A DNA stretch of 64,000 bases from Clostridia bacterium (GCA_017510825.1 JAFWMA010000002.1:1-64000), one strand, 5' to 3'; shown: positions 27,695 to 36,864, numbered from the stretch's first letter. The notes: generated by a model from the letters alone, not told the origin. Made by a program: numbers and translations.

Positions 27695-27738
27695 AAAGCA
27701 AATATAAATGGAAATAATACATTTATGTTTGCTTTTTT
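27695..27738 (+). terminator. hsdR terminator
   Basis: AAAGCAAATATAAATG pairs with CATTTATGTTTGCTTT, followed by T. Confidence 0.75.
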
Positions 27739-27766
27739 GTATATAATAAATAATTTTTTTTAATAC

Positions 27767-27819
27767 TTGACTCTTAAAAGAAAATATGCTACAATAAAAG
27801 TGCCATCAAAAAGTGGCAC
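27767..27819 (+). promoter_or_regulatory. Toxin-antitoxin promoter with operator
   Basis: TTGACT (27767-27772) and TACAAT (27790-27795) are 17 nt apart. Immediately downstream is a dyad GTGCCA-N8-TGGCAC (27800-27819). Its place at the transcription start suits autorepression by the HTH antitoxin. Confidence 0.7.
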
Positions 27820-27842
27820 ATCAATAAAGGAGATGGCATATA

Positions 27843-28199
27843 ATGAACACTATAGGAGGTCAAATACAAAGTCAAAATTTACTGAAAATTAAAAGAATTG
27901 TAGACAAAGACAATGATGGAGATAAATTTATTATTGTCAGGACTGAAAAAAATAAAGAGTTTATGCGAGAGCACAACTTAAATCGAGAAGATATTAAGGA
28001 TATTATAAGAAGACTCTCAGTAGACGACTGCTTTGCTGGTCCAGAAAAAGACAGAGATCCACAATATGAAGGGTGGATATTTAAATTTAATCCTTTATTT
28101 GAAGACACTAAACTTTATATAAAGATTAGAGTTGAAAGTACAGAAAAGTCAGTTTGTTTGTCAGTGCATGAATTTGGTAAATATGATGAGGTGAATTAA
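27843..28199 (+). CDS. MqsR-like toxin (candidate mRNA interferase)
   Basis: A 118-residue protein. An N-terminal helix region (residues 30-65: MREHNLNREDIKDIIRRLSVDDC) is followed by strands GWIFKFNP, KLYIKIRVE and SVCLSVHEF, a layout like MqsR/RelE-type RNases. The next gene is an MqsA-like antitoxin 1 nt away, which supports the toxin call, although the toxin-first family match is by pattern only. A DUF4258-like toxin is the alternative. Confidence 0.55.
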   Translation: MNTIGGQIQSQNLLKIKRIVDKDNDGDKFIIVRTEKNKEFMREHNLNREDIKDIIRRLSVDDCFAGPEKDRDPQYEGWIFKFNPLFEDTKLYIKIRVESTEKSVCLSVHEFGKYDEVN

Positions 28200-28200
28200 A

Positions 28201-29217
28201 ATGAGAGAATATTGTCCATATTGTAAAAAAGAAGTAGATTATAAAATAGAAAAAAGGGACGTAAAAGAATTTAGAGGAATAGAAATAAATACCTATGAAA
28301 ATGTAGCTGTATGTAAAGAATGCCATCAAGACTTATATGTAAATGAAATCGAAGAAAAAAACAACAAAAGAATATATGAACTATATAGAGAAAAAGCAAA
28401 CATTATAAAACCACAAGATATAGTTAATTTAAGAGAAAAATATGATATATCACAAAGAGAATTAACTGCTATTCTTGGGTTTGGTAAAATGACTATCAAT
28501 AGATATGAAAGAGGTGGAGTACCAACAAAATCACAAAGTGACTATATAAAATTATTAATTGATAATGATAGTAAATTTATAGAAAAAGTAAAAGAAGCAT
28601 ATAAAAATGGTAGTATTAATGAAAAAACATATAAAAAAATAATTTCAACAAATTTAGAAAATGAAATAAGTAAAGATGACATTCAAGATATGTATAGAAG
28701 GGTTATAAATAATTCTTTGGAATTAAAACCAAGCATTTTTAATGGATATAAATCATTTGATTTAGACCTAGTAGAAAATATTATATCTTATATTTCAAGC
28801 AAAGTAAGTAATTTAACAATTACAAGTCTTAATAAATATTTATGGTTTATAGATATATTATCATTTAATCAAAGGGGAGTTTCAATTACTGGATTAACAT
28901 ACCAAAAACAACAATATGGTCCTACTATAATAGATCAAAGGTATAAAGAAATTTCTTTACTAGATGATAAATATATTAGAAATGATTACGAAGATGAAAA
29001 TGGTACGAGAACTATTATAACAAGTAACAAAAATTTTGATTTGAGCAAATTAAAAGAAAGCGAAATCGAAATAATTAACAAAATAATTAAATTACTAAAG
29101 AATAAAAACGTGACAGATATTTCAAATATGTCACATGAAGAGGAAGGGTGGAAAAAAACTAAAAAATTTGATGAGATATCATTTGAATATGCTATGAATT
29201 TAAATATAATTAAATAA
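28201..29217 (+). CDS. MqsA-like antitoxin fused to a Panacea (DUF4065/SocA) domain
   Basis: A 338-residue protein. Residues 1-45 form a zinc ribbon (CPYC and CKEC). Residues about 70-125 are an HTH of the MqsA/Xre type (LREKYDISQRELTAILGFGKMTINRYERGG). Residues about 175-330 are a Panacea (DUF4065) domain (LNKYLWFIDILSFNQRG followed by GLTYQKQQYGPTI). Panacea domains are known as versatile antitoxin modules. It should bind the toxin and repress the dyad-bearing promoter. Confidence 0.82.
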   Translation: MREYCPYCKKEVDYKIEKRDVKEFRGIEINTYENVAVCKECHQDLYVNEIEEKNNKRIYELYREKANIIKPQDIVNLREKYDISQRELTAILGFGKMTINRYERGGVPTKSQSDYIKLLIDNDSKFIEKVKEAYKNGSINEKTYKKIISTNLENEISKDDIQDMYRRVINNSLELKPSIFNGYKSFDLDLVENIISYISSKVSNLTITSLNKYLWFIDILSFNQRGVSITGLTYQKQQYGPTIIDQRYKEISLLDDKYIRNDYEDENGTRTIITSNKNFDLSKLKESEIEIINKIIKLLKNKNVTDISNMSHEEEGWKKTKKFDEISFEYAMNLNIIK

Positions 29218-29223
29218 CGAATC

Positions 29224-29266
29224 AAAAGCAAAATATTTTAGTTTTTTACTAGATATTTTGCTTTTT
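29224..29266 (+). terminator. Terminator after the antitoxin gene
   Basis: AAAAGCAAAATAT pairs with ATATTTTGCTTTT around a 16-nt loop, followed by T. Confidence 0.7.
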
Positions 29267-29291
29267 TGTTTGGAAGGGAGAAAAAATAAAG

Positions 29292-29678
29292 TTGAAACAA
29301 ATATTGAAACCAGTTTTTGAAATGATAACAGGAGAATATGTATTGTTTGATAATGCTATATACAATTATATTATATTAGGTATTATAGGTATAATAGCAT
29401 TAAAAGTGGCGTGGAATTCTGTAAGAAAATTATATGATTGTGGAATAATTATGACTAAATCATCGGGATCAATTATTCACTGGATTATAAGATTAATTAC
29501 ATTTACGACTTTATTTTATATACTAAGTGTGGTAATGTGGTTAACAAAATATATTAATTCCAACAAAGCAATAAGTATAATAATTTTAGTTAGTATTATT
29601 ATTATTTTTATATTATACAAATTTATCCTAAAATTATATAAAAACAATAAAAAAAGTACAATTAGAGATGAGGTGTAA
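29292..29678 (+). CDS. Hypothetical membrane protein, gene 1 of a three-gene cassette
   Basis: About 128 residues with three hydrophobic helices (residues about 25-42, 63-83 and 92-113) and a short basic tail. No family recognised. The start TTG at 29292 follows GGAAGGGAG. Its end overlaps the next gene by 11 nt, so it is coupled to it. Confidence 0.5.
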   Translation: MKQILKPVFEMITGEYVLFDNAIYNYIILGIIGIIALKVAWNSVRKLYDCGIIMTKSSGSIIHWIIRLITFTTLFYILSVVMWLTKYINSNKAISIIILVSIIIIFILYKFILKLYKNNKKSTIRDEV

Positions 29679-31071
29679 AATGAAGAAAAGTAAGGTAGTA
29701 ATTAATAAATCTTTTTATTTAGGTGATTTGAAAAAAGATATATTATTTTTTAATGCAATGCATTTGATTAAAGAAAATGTAGTTGTATATGGTATTGATA
29801 GTTATGGGAGATGTTATACTAAAAAAGATACAGATATAGAGATACAAGATGTGGATATAGAAAAAGACTATATGAAAGTTTATGCCAGATTTACTAAGCC
29901 AGAATTTATTGATACTATTTTTAAAGAAATTAATTTAGAACGAGCAATATTAATGTATACTCAAGAACAAGAAATTTGGATAAATCCAATGTACCATTTA
30001 GACTTATTTATGTTACCATTCCAAGTTAAAGTTTTGGAAAAAGACGTACTTATATATCCAATAATAAAGATATTTGAGAATAATAGTATAATAATTAGTT
30101 ACAAAATATATATTGATGATGAAAGTGATTTTGATGAATTTGAAAAAGTATATGCAGATTTTAACCGACATATTTTTAAAAGATTGACTATTCCAGTTAA
30201 TTATGCACCGGAATATAAAAAAGAAAATGAAGTTGATGCTGTAATGGACGAGGAAAATGTAAAATACATAGAAGTAGATTGTAAAAATGAAGAATTTAGA
30301 AATATAATTAATTTTTCATGGTATCTATTAAATTTAATTAATCACTCTGATGAATCAGTTACATTTTATGCAAGGTGTTCATATTTTATTGAAAGTAATA
30401 AAAATAATCATGTAGGTAAGAAATTTATTGATACTTTATTAAAAGGAGTAAAGGGCAATTATAAATATGAGTTAAAAGATAACAGTATAAATAAAAATTA
30501 TAAGAAATACTTTAATGAAAGGGCAAGTATTGTTGTAGGAGAAAATGCTGAACAAATAGAATCAGAAATTCAAGCAATTGAAGAAAGAATGATGTTACAA
30601 GTTCTTGAACAAAGTCAGATAATAGAAAATTTAAAGAATGATAAATATACATATAATGAATTAAGAAAAATATATAATAAAATCCTATATGAAAATATAG
30701 AGTATAGAGACTCAAATTATGGAGAAATAGAAGACACGCTAGAACTAATGCATACATTTATGAAAAGTAAAGAAAAAATAGAGTTTTTAAAAACAGGATT
30801 AGAAGAGAAAATTAAAGAAAAAGAAAATTATTATCAAGAAAAAACAGCACTATTTGCTTTATTATTAAGCGCCAGTCCTATTTGCGATTATATATTTTTT
30901 CCAATTATAAACAATATTTTACATTTCGAAAAAATCTATAGTTTCATTGAAAAAATAAAAACTACACAATTATGTTTTTTAATAAAGGCAGAATACTTAA
31001 GAGGACTATGCTTTATAAGTACAATAGTATTGATCTATATTTTATATAAAAAATTTATAAAGAAAAAATAA
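29668..31071 (+). CDS. Large protein with coiled coil and C-terminal TM pair, gene 2 of the cassette
   Basis: A 467-residue protein (a nearer ATG at 29680 is an alternative start). Residues 1-250 look like mixed alpha/beta domains; about 290-400 are long charged helices with coiled-coil character (EQIESEIQAIEERMMLQVLEQ). Two hydrophobic helices close the chain (about 388-412 and 440-460). The order (soluble sensor, coiled coil, C-terminal TM hairpin) recalls membrane-attached defence effectors or CorA-like channels, but no motif proves it. Unknown family. Confidence 0.5.
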   Translation: MRCKMKKSKVVINKSFYLGDLKKDILFFNAMHLIKENVVVYGIDSYGRCYTKKDTDIEIQDVDIEKDYMKVYARFTKPEFIDTIFKEINLERAILMYTQEQEIWINPMYHLDLFMLPFQVKVLEKDVLIYPIIKIFENNSIIISYKIYIDDESDFDEFEKVYADFNRHIFKRLTIPVNYAPEYKKENEVDAVMDEENVKYIEVDCKNEEFRNIINFSWYLLNLINHSDESVTFYARCSYFIESNKNNHVGKKFIDTLLKGVKGNYKYELKDNSINKNYKKYFNERASIVVGENAEQIESEIQAIEERMMLQVLEQSQIIENLKNDKYTYNELRKIYNKILYENIEYRDSNYGEIEDTLELMHTFMKSKEKIEFLKTGLEEKIKEKENYYQEKTALFALLLSASPICDYIFFPIINNILHFEKIYSFIEKIKTTQLCFLIKAEYLRGLCFISTIVLIYILYKKFIKKK

Positions 31072-31108
31072 ATTAAGAAAATATATAATAAATGAGGATT
31101 TAAAAATA

Positions 31109-32239
31109 ATGATAAATGTTGAAGAATTTTTTACGGCAATAGAACAAATACATGGATATAGAGATAATGGAAAAAAATATATATTTTATTATGACGAAAC
31201 TAATAATTACAGAAAAGTAAAAATAACGGAAAAAGGGTTAAATGATTTTAAAGTTATGTTTGATAATTTTACATTAGGAGGAATTTGTTTTGAAAAAAAC
31301 AAAGAAAAAGATGCAAAAGAATTAATAATGAACTTAAAGTTACAAACTAGTCAAGAACTAAAGTCAAAAACTTTTTTTAAGGGGAAAAATACATTTAAAG
31401 ATTGTATCGAACACAAGAAATTAAATTTAATACTCAATTGGGTATTAAATAATGCTTATGTACATTATTCGGATATAGATTCTATTTATTTTAGTGTAAT
31501 AGATATTGTTGATTCTATATGTAATAATCCAATTGCTAAATATTTTCCACAAGATCTCATAGATGCGTTTAAAGATGAATTATATTGGACTATAAGAAAT
31601 AATTTTTATTTTTTCTTAGATATTTGTAAAAAAACCGATTATCCTAATATAACCAATGAAAAAATAAAAGTATTTTGTCAAGGATTAATTGATATTATAA
31701 ATAAAGAACAAGAAAAATATAATACACTAAAATTACTAAAGGACTTAATAGAGCAATTTATAAATTACAATGATTTAGTATTCTTAAAGGATAATGAGGA
31801 AAGAATAATAATGGAATCATTTTATTCTTTGAGGCAGCAGAGATGTATTATTTTTAGAGATTCAATGCACATATTTGATAAAGAATTATTGGATGAACAA
31901 AAAATGAATGAAGAATATATGACTTTAAATGATGGAAATAAACTAGAAAACTATAAGTTTATAGATTCTAAAGATGAAGTAAATATACAAATATCAGATA
32001 TTATAATATATATAATTGCAAAGTATTTAAAATTTTTGACGCACTATCCAAATGAAAATGTCGAAAATACTCTTAAAAGTTTGAATAAAATTGGAAAAGA
32101 AAATTTGACTATACTGATACAAATTATAAATAAATCTAACAAAGAGAATACTTTCTTTTTAGAAACAATTAATTCACAAAGAGTTAATGTTAGAAGATAT
32201 TTAATGAATCAACATATAGAAAATATATTAAATATATAA
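31109..32239 (+). CDS. DUF3800-like protein (RNase H-fold candidate), gene 3 of the cassette
   Basis: A 376-residue protein. YIFYYDETNNYRK at about 24-36 and FTLGGICF at about 51-58 match the start of DUF3800, where YxDExG is the first acidic motif of an RNase H-like fold. IIFRDSMHIFD (about 248) and VNIQISDIIIYIIAKYL (about 292) supply the later acidic residues. DUF3800 proteins cluster with defence and mobile genes; a nuclease role is inferred. It lies 37 nt after gene 2 and shares its terminator. Confidence 0.6.
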   Translation: MINVEEFFTAIEQIHGYRDNGKKYIFYYDETNNYRKVKITEKGLNDFKVMFDNFTLGGICFEKNKEKDAKELIMNLKLQTSQELKSKTFFKGKNTFKDCIEHKKLNLILNWVLNNAYVHYSDIDSIYFSVIDIVDSICNNPIAKYFPQDLIDAFKDELYWTIRNNFYFFLDICKKTDYPNITNEKIKVFCQGLIDIINKEQEKYNTLKLLKDLIEQFINYNDLVFLKDNEERIIMESFYSLRQQRCIIFRDSMHIFDKELLDEQKMNEEYMTLNDGNKLENYKFIDSKDEVNIQISDIIIYIIAKYLKFLTHYPNENVENTLKSLNKIGKENLTILIQIINKSNKENTFFLETINSQRVNVRRYLMNQHIENILNI

Positions 32240-32252
32240 TTAAGATAAAAAT

Positions 32253-32280
32253 ACCAGGAAAATTATTCTCCTGGTTTTTC
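32253..32280. terminator. Terminator between convergent genes
   Basis: ACCAGG and CCTGGT arms with a run of T, between the cassette and the minus-strand 98-residue gene. Confidence 0.6.
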
Positions 32281-32306
32281 TGATTATTGACAAAGGTCAA
32301 ATTCTA

Positions 32307-32603
32307 TTATTCTATAAAACATCCAACAATCAACTGCACTCCATCCACAAATCCATTCCTATAATACTTCTCATTATAATAACAAACATAATCCAAGAAA
32401 TTCCTATCAAGTAAATCGAGCTGTTTCATTACATACTTTTTATTCTGTTTAGGAACGTTCTTCAAAATACGTTCACTTATTTCATCAAACTTAATATAAT
32501 GCTTTTTATCCTCCTCAGTAGAATAACAAAATCTGTATTCTTCCAAGAATTCAAACCATTCTTTCATCAAATCATCTTTAACTTGTCTAAAATTATTATC
32601 CAT
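32307..32603 (-). CDS. Small hypothetical protein (98 residues)
   Basis: A soluble helical protein ending LDYVCYYNEKYYRNGFVDG followed by VQLIVGCF. No family recognised. Ribosome binding site GGAGG. A decayed second copy of its 3' half is present at 46426-46560, so the family recurs in this genome. Confidence 0.55.
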   Translation of the reverse strand: MDNNFRQVKDDLMKEWFEFLEEYRFCYSTEEDKKHYIKFDEISERILKNVPKQNKKYVMKQLDLLDRNFLDYVCYYNEKYYRNGFVDGVQLIVGCFIE

Positions 32604-32639
32604 AAAATAACCTCCAAATTATAAAATAATCAACCAAAT

Positions 32640-32822
32640 ACTTCCAAAGATTCTCAAACAAAAATTGGGGAGAAATTGGGGATCAATTTCTCAAAAAAGG
32701 GCACTTTTTAGCCAAATTATTCACTAAACAAAAACTTTTGAAAGTATTGATAACACTGCACTTCAACACAATTCAACACCTATCATGAAAACCATTTTTT
32801 GCCACTCATAACCCGAAGGTCG
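32640..32822. other. Remnant integration site with an 18-nt tRNA-Met-like repeat
   Basis: CTCATAACCCGAAGGTCG at 32805-32822 is identical to bases 2-19 at the left edge. About 120 nt before it, an open stretch with ATTGGGGAGAAATTGGGGAT looks like the kind of sequence found at the 3' ends of phage-type integrase genes (weak impression). No integrase gene is present. It may be the other end of a decayed integrative element. Confidence 0.35.
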
Positions 32823-32891
32823 ATAATAAAAAAGAAAAAAACACAAAAAAGTAACATATTGTCGAGAAATGTGAAAATATAACACAAAAAC

Positions 32892-32942
32892 ATTTCTAAA
32901 AATGTGATATTACACACTTAAAATATTTCTAAAAATGTGATA
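32892..32942 (+). promoter_or_regulatory. Direct repeats upstream of the ATPase pseudogene
   Basis: ATTTCTAAAAATGTGATA occurs at 32892-32909 and 32925-32942, 33 nt apart (three helical turns). This suggests binding of a tandem regulator over the promoter. Confidence 0.5.
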
Positions 32943-32966
32943 AGATATTATTGGAGGTACAAAATT

Positions 32967-34304
32967 ATGGATAGATTAAGAAGAAAAATCGACCAGTATC
33001 TTATAGATTGGAAAAATAGTAGTAATAAAATGCCTTTAATAATAAAAGGTGCAAGGCAAATTGGAAAAACAAATGCTATTAGAAATTTTGGAGAAAAAAA
33101 CTATAAAACTTTTATTGAAATAAATTTTGCATTTCAACCAGAATTTAAAACAATATTTGAAGATGGTTTTGTAGTAGATAATATTGTAAAAAACATAACG
33201 TTGAAAATGCCAGAAATCCAAATAAATGAAAATGATACATTAATCTTTTTTGATGAAATGCAAGAATGTGTTAGCACAGCAACTTCGTTAAAGGCTTTTA
33301 GAGAAGATGGAAGATATGATGTTATTTGTTCAGGTTCTTTAATGGGAATTAATTATAAAGAAATAGAATCAAATAGTGTTGGAAATAAAGAAGATTATAT
33401 AATGCATTCTATGGATTTTGAGGAATTCTTATGGGCTAAAGGATATAAAGAAGAACAAATTGAAGATTTATATAAATGCATGGTAGAAGTAAAACCTTTA
33501 AGTACTACACAATATAGTGTTATGCTTTCTAATTTCAAAGATTATATGGTAGTTGGAGGAATGCCCGCTATCGTTAATCAATTTATGGCTAATAAGAATT
33601 TCAGTGGAATATTAAAAATGCAACAGCAAATCTTATTAGATTATGAAGAAGACATTACTAAATATGCAGGTAGACTAGATAAAACAAAAATTTTGAACTG
33701 TTATAAGAAAATACCAGTATTTTTAGGAAATGAAAATAAAAAATTCCAAATATCAAAAATTGCTGATGGTGCAAGAAATTGAGAATATGTAGGAGTTATT
33801 GATTGGCTTTCAAGTGCTGGTATAGTAAAAGTTAGTTATAGCTTAGAACAACCTAGTTTGCCACTAAAAGGAAATTACAATCCAGATAATTATAGATTAT
33901 ATTTTGCAGATACTTGTTTGTTAATAGGCTCATTGGAAGAAGAAGTTCAGCAAGATTTAAGAAATAATGAAAATATGAATACATATAAATGTGCTTTATA
34001 TGAAAATATTGTAGGGGATATGCTTGTAAAAGCTGGATATGATTTATATTTTTATAAAGATGATAGTAAAAAGCAAGAAATGGATTTCTTTGTAAGAGAT
34101 ACAAATTCATTAATACCTGTTGAAGTTAAAGCAAATGATAATGCAACAGCTTCTTTAAACAATTTGATTGATAATGATAAATATAAAGATATAAAATATG
34201 GAATTAAGCTATGTAATAAAAATATTGGATTTAATGGTAAATTCTATACATTTCCATATTTCCTAACATTCTTATTAAAAAGATATTTGAAAGAAAAAAG
34301 ATAA
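32967..34304 (+). pseudogene. DUF4143-type AAA ATPase interrupted by one TGA
   Basis: Originally about 445 residues. Residues 1-270: AAA_14 ATPase with Walker A IKGARQIGKTNAI and Walker B TLIFFDEMQEC. After the stop (TGA, 33780-33782) the same frame continues with EYVGVIDWLSSAGIVKVSY and a C-terminal domain ending in MDFFVRDTNSLIPVEVKAN, the PD-(D/E)xK-like DUF4143 end. The stop sits where relatives often have Arg, so a single CGA or AGA to TGA change explains it. ATG 32967 follows GGAGGT. Confidence 0.8.
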
Positions 34305-34358
34305 ATAGTAATTTTTTGTTTAAATAAAAATATAAATTCACAAAAAATTCACAAAAAA

Positions 34359-34400
34359 TTAGCACTCTACACTTGACATTGCTAAAAATAGTGATACAAT
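34359..34400 (+). promoter_or_regulatory. CIRCE operator overlapping the hsp20 promoter
   Basis: TTAGCACTC-N9-CATTGCTAA (34359-34385) matches CIRCE (TTAGCACTC-N9-GAGTGCTAA) at 16 of 18 arm positions. It overlaps the -35 box TTGACA (34373-34378); TACAAT follows at 34395-34400 after 16 nt. HrcA repression, released on heat shock, is the expected control. Confidence 0.8.
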
Positions 34401-34489
34401 ATAAATGTAATGAGAATTACATATATGTGCATACCCTTGAAACAGAGTATCAACACATAAAAAATTATTTTGTGAAAGGAGTGGTTTTT

Positions 34490-34915
34490 ATGATGATGAT
34501 ACCAAGAAAAAGGAACGAATTTGATTTGTTCAGAGATTTTTTTGAAGGAGATGATTTCTTTCCAATTAGAAGAGAAAGTGCAATAATGAAAACAGACATA
34601 AAAGAGAAAAAAGATAAATACATTATCGAAATGGATCTTCCTGGATATGAAAAAGAAAACATTAACCTATCATTGAAAGATGGATATTTGGAAGTAACAG
34701 CTGAGGTTAAGAAAGAAGATGACAATGAAGAAAAGGACAAATTTGTTCATAAGGAAAGATATTACGGACATTGCTCAAGAAGTTTTTATGTGGGAGAGCA
34801 AATTAAAGAAGAAGATGTAAATGCAGAATTTAAAAACGGTATATTAAAAATTTGTATTCCAAAAAAAGAAGAAAGAAAAGAACTTCCAGAAGCAAAACAT
34901 ATTGAAATTAAATAA
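34490..34915 (+). CDS. Small heat shock protein, Hsp20/alpha-crystallin family
   Basis: About 141 residues. The alpha-crystallin domain starts near DIKEKKDKYIIEMDLPGYEKENINL (about 40). It includes the RYYGHCSRSFYVG strand and the A-x-(F/Y)-KNGIL motif (AEFKNGILKICIPK), ending in a Glu/Lys tail. It is an ATP-independent chaperone holding unfolded proteins. ATG at 34490 is chosen from the AAAGGAG 9-10 nt before it; nearby ATGs at 34493 and 34496 are possible. It is under the CIRCE promoter, and a terminator follows. Confidence 0.93.
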   Translation: MMMIPRKRNEFDLFRDFFEGDDFFPIRRESAIMKTDIKEKKDKYIIEMDLPGYEKENINLSLKDGYLEVTAEVKKEDDNEEKDKFVHKERYYGHCSRSFYVGEQIKEEDVNAEFKNGILKICIPKKEERKELPEAKHIEIK

Positions 34916-34921
34916 TATTTA

Positions 34922-34957
34922 TAAGGAAATGGTTTTATATAGAATCATTTCCTTATT
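34922..34957 (+). terminator. hsp20 terminator
   Basis: TAAGGAAATG pairs with CATTTCCTTA; T-rich sequence follows. Confidence 0.7.
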
Positions 34958-35092
34958 TAATATATAAATTACAATTTCACGAGTAGATGTAAAATGTTAT
35001 TTTTATGCATTTGATTTATTTTAATTATAGCAATATATTAAAGGTGTAGATAATGTTGTTGACAGTGTCAACGATTTGTCAACGGAAAATAA

Positions 35093-35179
35093 GATTTAAT
35101 TAGAACAATAAAAACTGTAGTGCATTGTACATGTGGAAGTGGTAAGAAGTACAAAAACTGCTGTGGTAAAAATGCTTAA
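35093..35179 (+). pseudogene. SEC-C zinc-motif gene remnant
   Basis: An open stretch without a start ends with CTCGSGKKYKNCCGK, the SEC-C zinc motif found at the end of SecA and some small proteins. Only about 28 codons remain, so it is a 3' fragment. A hairpin terminator (GGATGATT/AATCATCTT, about 35290-35320) and another short fragment (about 35410-35524) fill the rest of the gap to mntP. Confidence 0.6.
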
Positions 35180-35626
35180 ACTATTGAAAATAGTGAATTA
35201 CAGAAAATACAAAAAACGCAAAAATATTGTGGTGTGGACAAAAATGTCTACAATGTGTACACAAATAAAAAATTTTGTGGACAAAAAAGTAAGGATGATT
35301 ATAAAAAATCATCTTTATTTTTTGCAAAAAAAAGATATAATACTTCAATTTAAGTGGTGTTAAATTAGCGTTTGTGATATAATGCTATCAGTAAGATTAA
35401 AGAGTCTACATATGAGATAGAAAATAACAAGATTATTAATGAAAAACATCCTGATACAAACAGACCTCAAGATTGTTATGAAGAAGATGATGGAATGTTT
35501 AGATTTGAAAATGTAGTTAAATAAGATTAGCAGATTCTTTTGATATTAGGAAAAATATAAATAGTAATTTATCGCTTATTAACAAGTAAAAAGAAAAAAT
35601 AGCAATAGTGCATTTAGATAGGAGAA

Positions 35627-36199
35627 ATGAAAATGGAATTATTTGAAATAATAGCAATAGGAGTTGGACTAACTATGGATGCTTTTGCTGTATCTATATG
35701 TAAAGGTCTATCAATGAAAAAAATAGATTGGAAAAAAGCAATAATCATTGCATTATATTTTGGAATATTTCAAGCATTAATGCCCATTTTGGGATATTTT
35801 TTAGGAAGTACATTTAGTTCATTTGTTCAAAGTGTAGACCATTGGATTGCTTTTATATTATTAGCAATAATTGGTGGAAATATGATAAAAGATTCTACAG
35901 ATGATGAGGTAGAAAAAAGAAATGATAAAGTTGATGTGAAAACTATGCTTTTATTGGCTATTGCAACAAGTATTGATGCATTAGCAGTTGGTGTAACATT
36001 TGCTTTTTTTGAAGTTAATCTATTACTTTCAATATCAATTATAGGAATAATTACTTTTGCATTGTCTTTTTTAGGAGTAATAATTGGAAACAAATTTGGA
36101 GATAAATTTCAAAATAGAGCAGAACTTGCAGGAGGTATTGTTTTAATAATAATAGGATTAAAAATCTTATTAGAGCATTTGGGAATATTAGCATTATAA
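35627..36199 (+). CDS. mntP: Manganese efflux pump MntP
   Basis: A 190-residue, six-TM protein made of two repeats, each with a conserved Asp: GLTMDAFAVSICKG (residue about 18) and ATSIDALAVGVTF (about 113). These are the two MntP (DUF204) signatures. It exports Mn(II) and protects against excess. The ribosome binding site is AGGAGA. No yybP-ykoY-type riboswitch is obvious upstream by eye. Confidence 0.9.
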   Translation: MKMELFEIIAIGVGLTMDAFAVSICKGLSMKKIDWKKAIIIALYFGIFQALMPILGYFLGSTFSSFVQSVDHWIAFILLAIIGGNMIKDSTDDEVEKRNDKVDVKTMLLLAIATSIDALAVGVTFAFFEVNLLLSISIIGIITFALSFLGVIIGNKFGDKFQNRAELAGGIVLIIIGLKILLEHLGILAL

Positions 36200-36233
36200 A
36201 TAGAAAAATAGTAATTTGTGGAGGAGAATGAAT

Positions 36234-36764
36234 ATGAGTGATGATGAAATAATATTAATTTTAGAAAAAAGATTTATTCAAAATAAAAATATGCATAAAG
36301 ATATTAAGTGGGATGATGTAAAAAAAAGAATAACAAGAGAGGTAATTCCATCTTTAAAATATATGGAAGAAACTGGTGGAGAACCTGATGTTATTATGTA
36401 TGATAAAGACAATGATAAGTATGTTTATTGTGATACTTCAATAGAATCTCCTGTTGGAAGAAGAAGTTTTTGTTATGATATAGATGCTTTGAATAGTAGA
36501 AAAAGCAATAAACCAAATTCAGATATTATAACAGAAGCAAATAATAATATGGTAAAAGTATTGGATGAAGCAGAATATAAATATCTTCAATCATTGGGAG
36601 ATTTTGATTTGAAGTCTACAAGCTGGATATTAACTCCAATAGAAATTAGAAAATTAGGTGGAGCATTATTTGGAGATAAAAAATATAATAGAACATTTAT
36701 ATTTCATAATGGAGCAGAATCTTATTATTCAAATCGAGGATTTAGGGTTTTATTAAAAATATAG
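36234..36764 (+). CDS. DUF4256 family protein
   Basis: About 176 residues. It matches DUF4256 over its whole length: a METGGEPDVI segment, then CDTSIESPVGRRSFCYD (about 80-95), SLGDFDLKSTSWILTP, RTFIFHNGAESYYSNRGFR at the end. The function of the family is unknown. ATG 36234 is chosen because GGAGGAG lies 7 nt upstream. Confidence 0.8.
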   Translation: MSDDEIILILEKRFIQNKNMHKDIKWDDVKKRITREVIPSLKYMEETGGEPDVIMYDKDNDKYVYCDTSIESPVGRRSFCYDIDALNSRKSNKPNSDIITEANNNMVKVLDEAEYKYLQSLGDFDLKSTSWILTPIEIRKLGGALFGDKKYNRTFIFHNGAESYYSNRGFRVLLKI

Positions 36765-36864
36765 TAGGTACGATAAATTACAATTTAGCAATTAGATTAT
36801 AATATTTTGATATTGTGAACAAAAAAATAAAATTTTATATTAAATAAATGATAAAGAGGGTTTC

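Noticed and set aside
32892..32942. CRISPR array
   Set aside because: Only two 18-nt direct repeats with a 15-nt spacer in a promoter region and no cas genes in the window.
33780..33782. TGA as a recoded sense codon (alternative code or selenocysteine)
   Set aside because: TGA serves as the normal stop for several genes here (e.g. hsdS, DUF4405, the GNAT fusion), and no SECIS-like hairpin or catalytic Cys position is evident. A point mutation is simpler.
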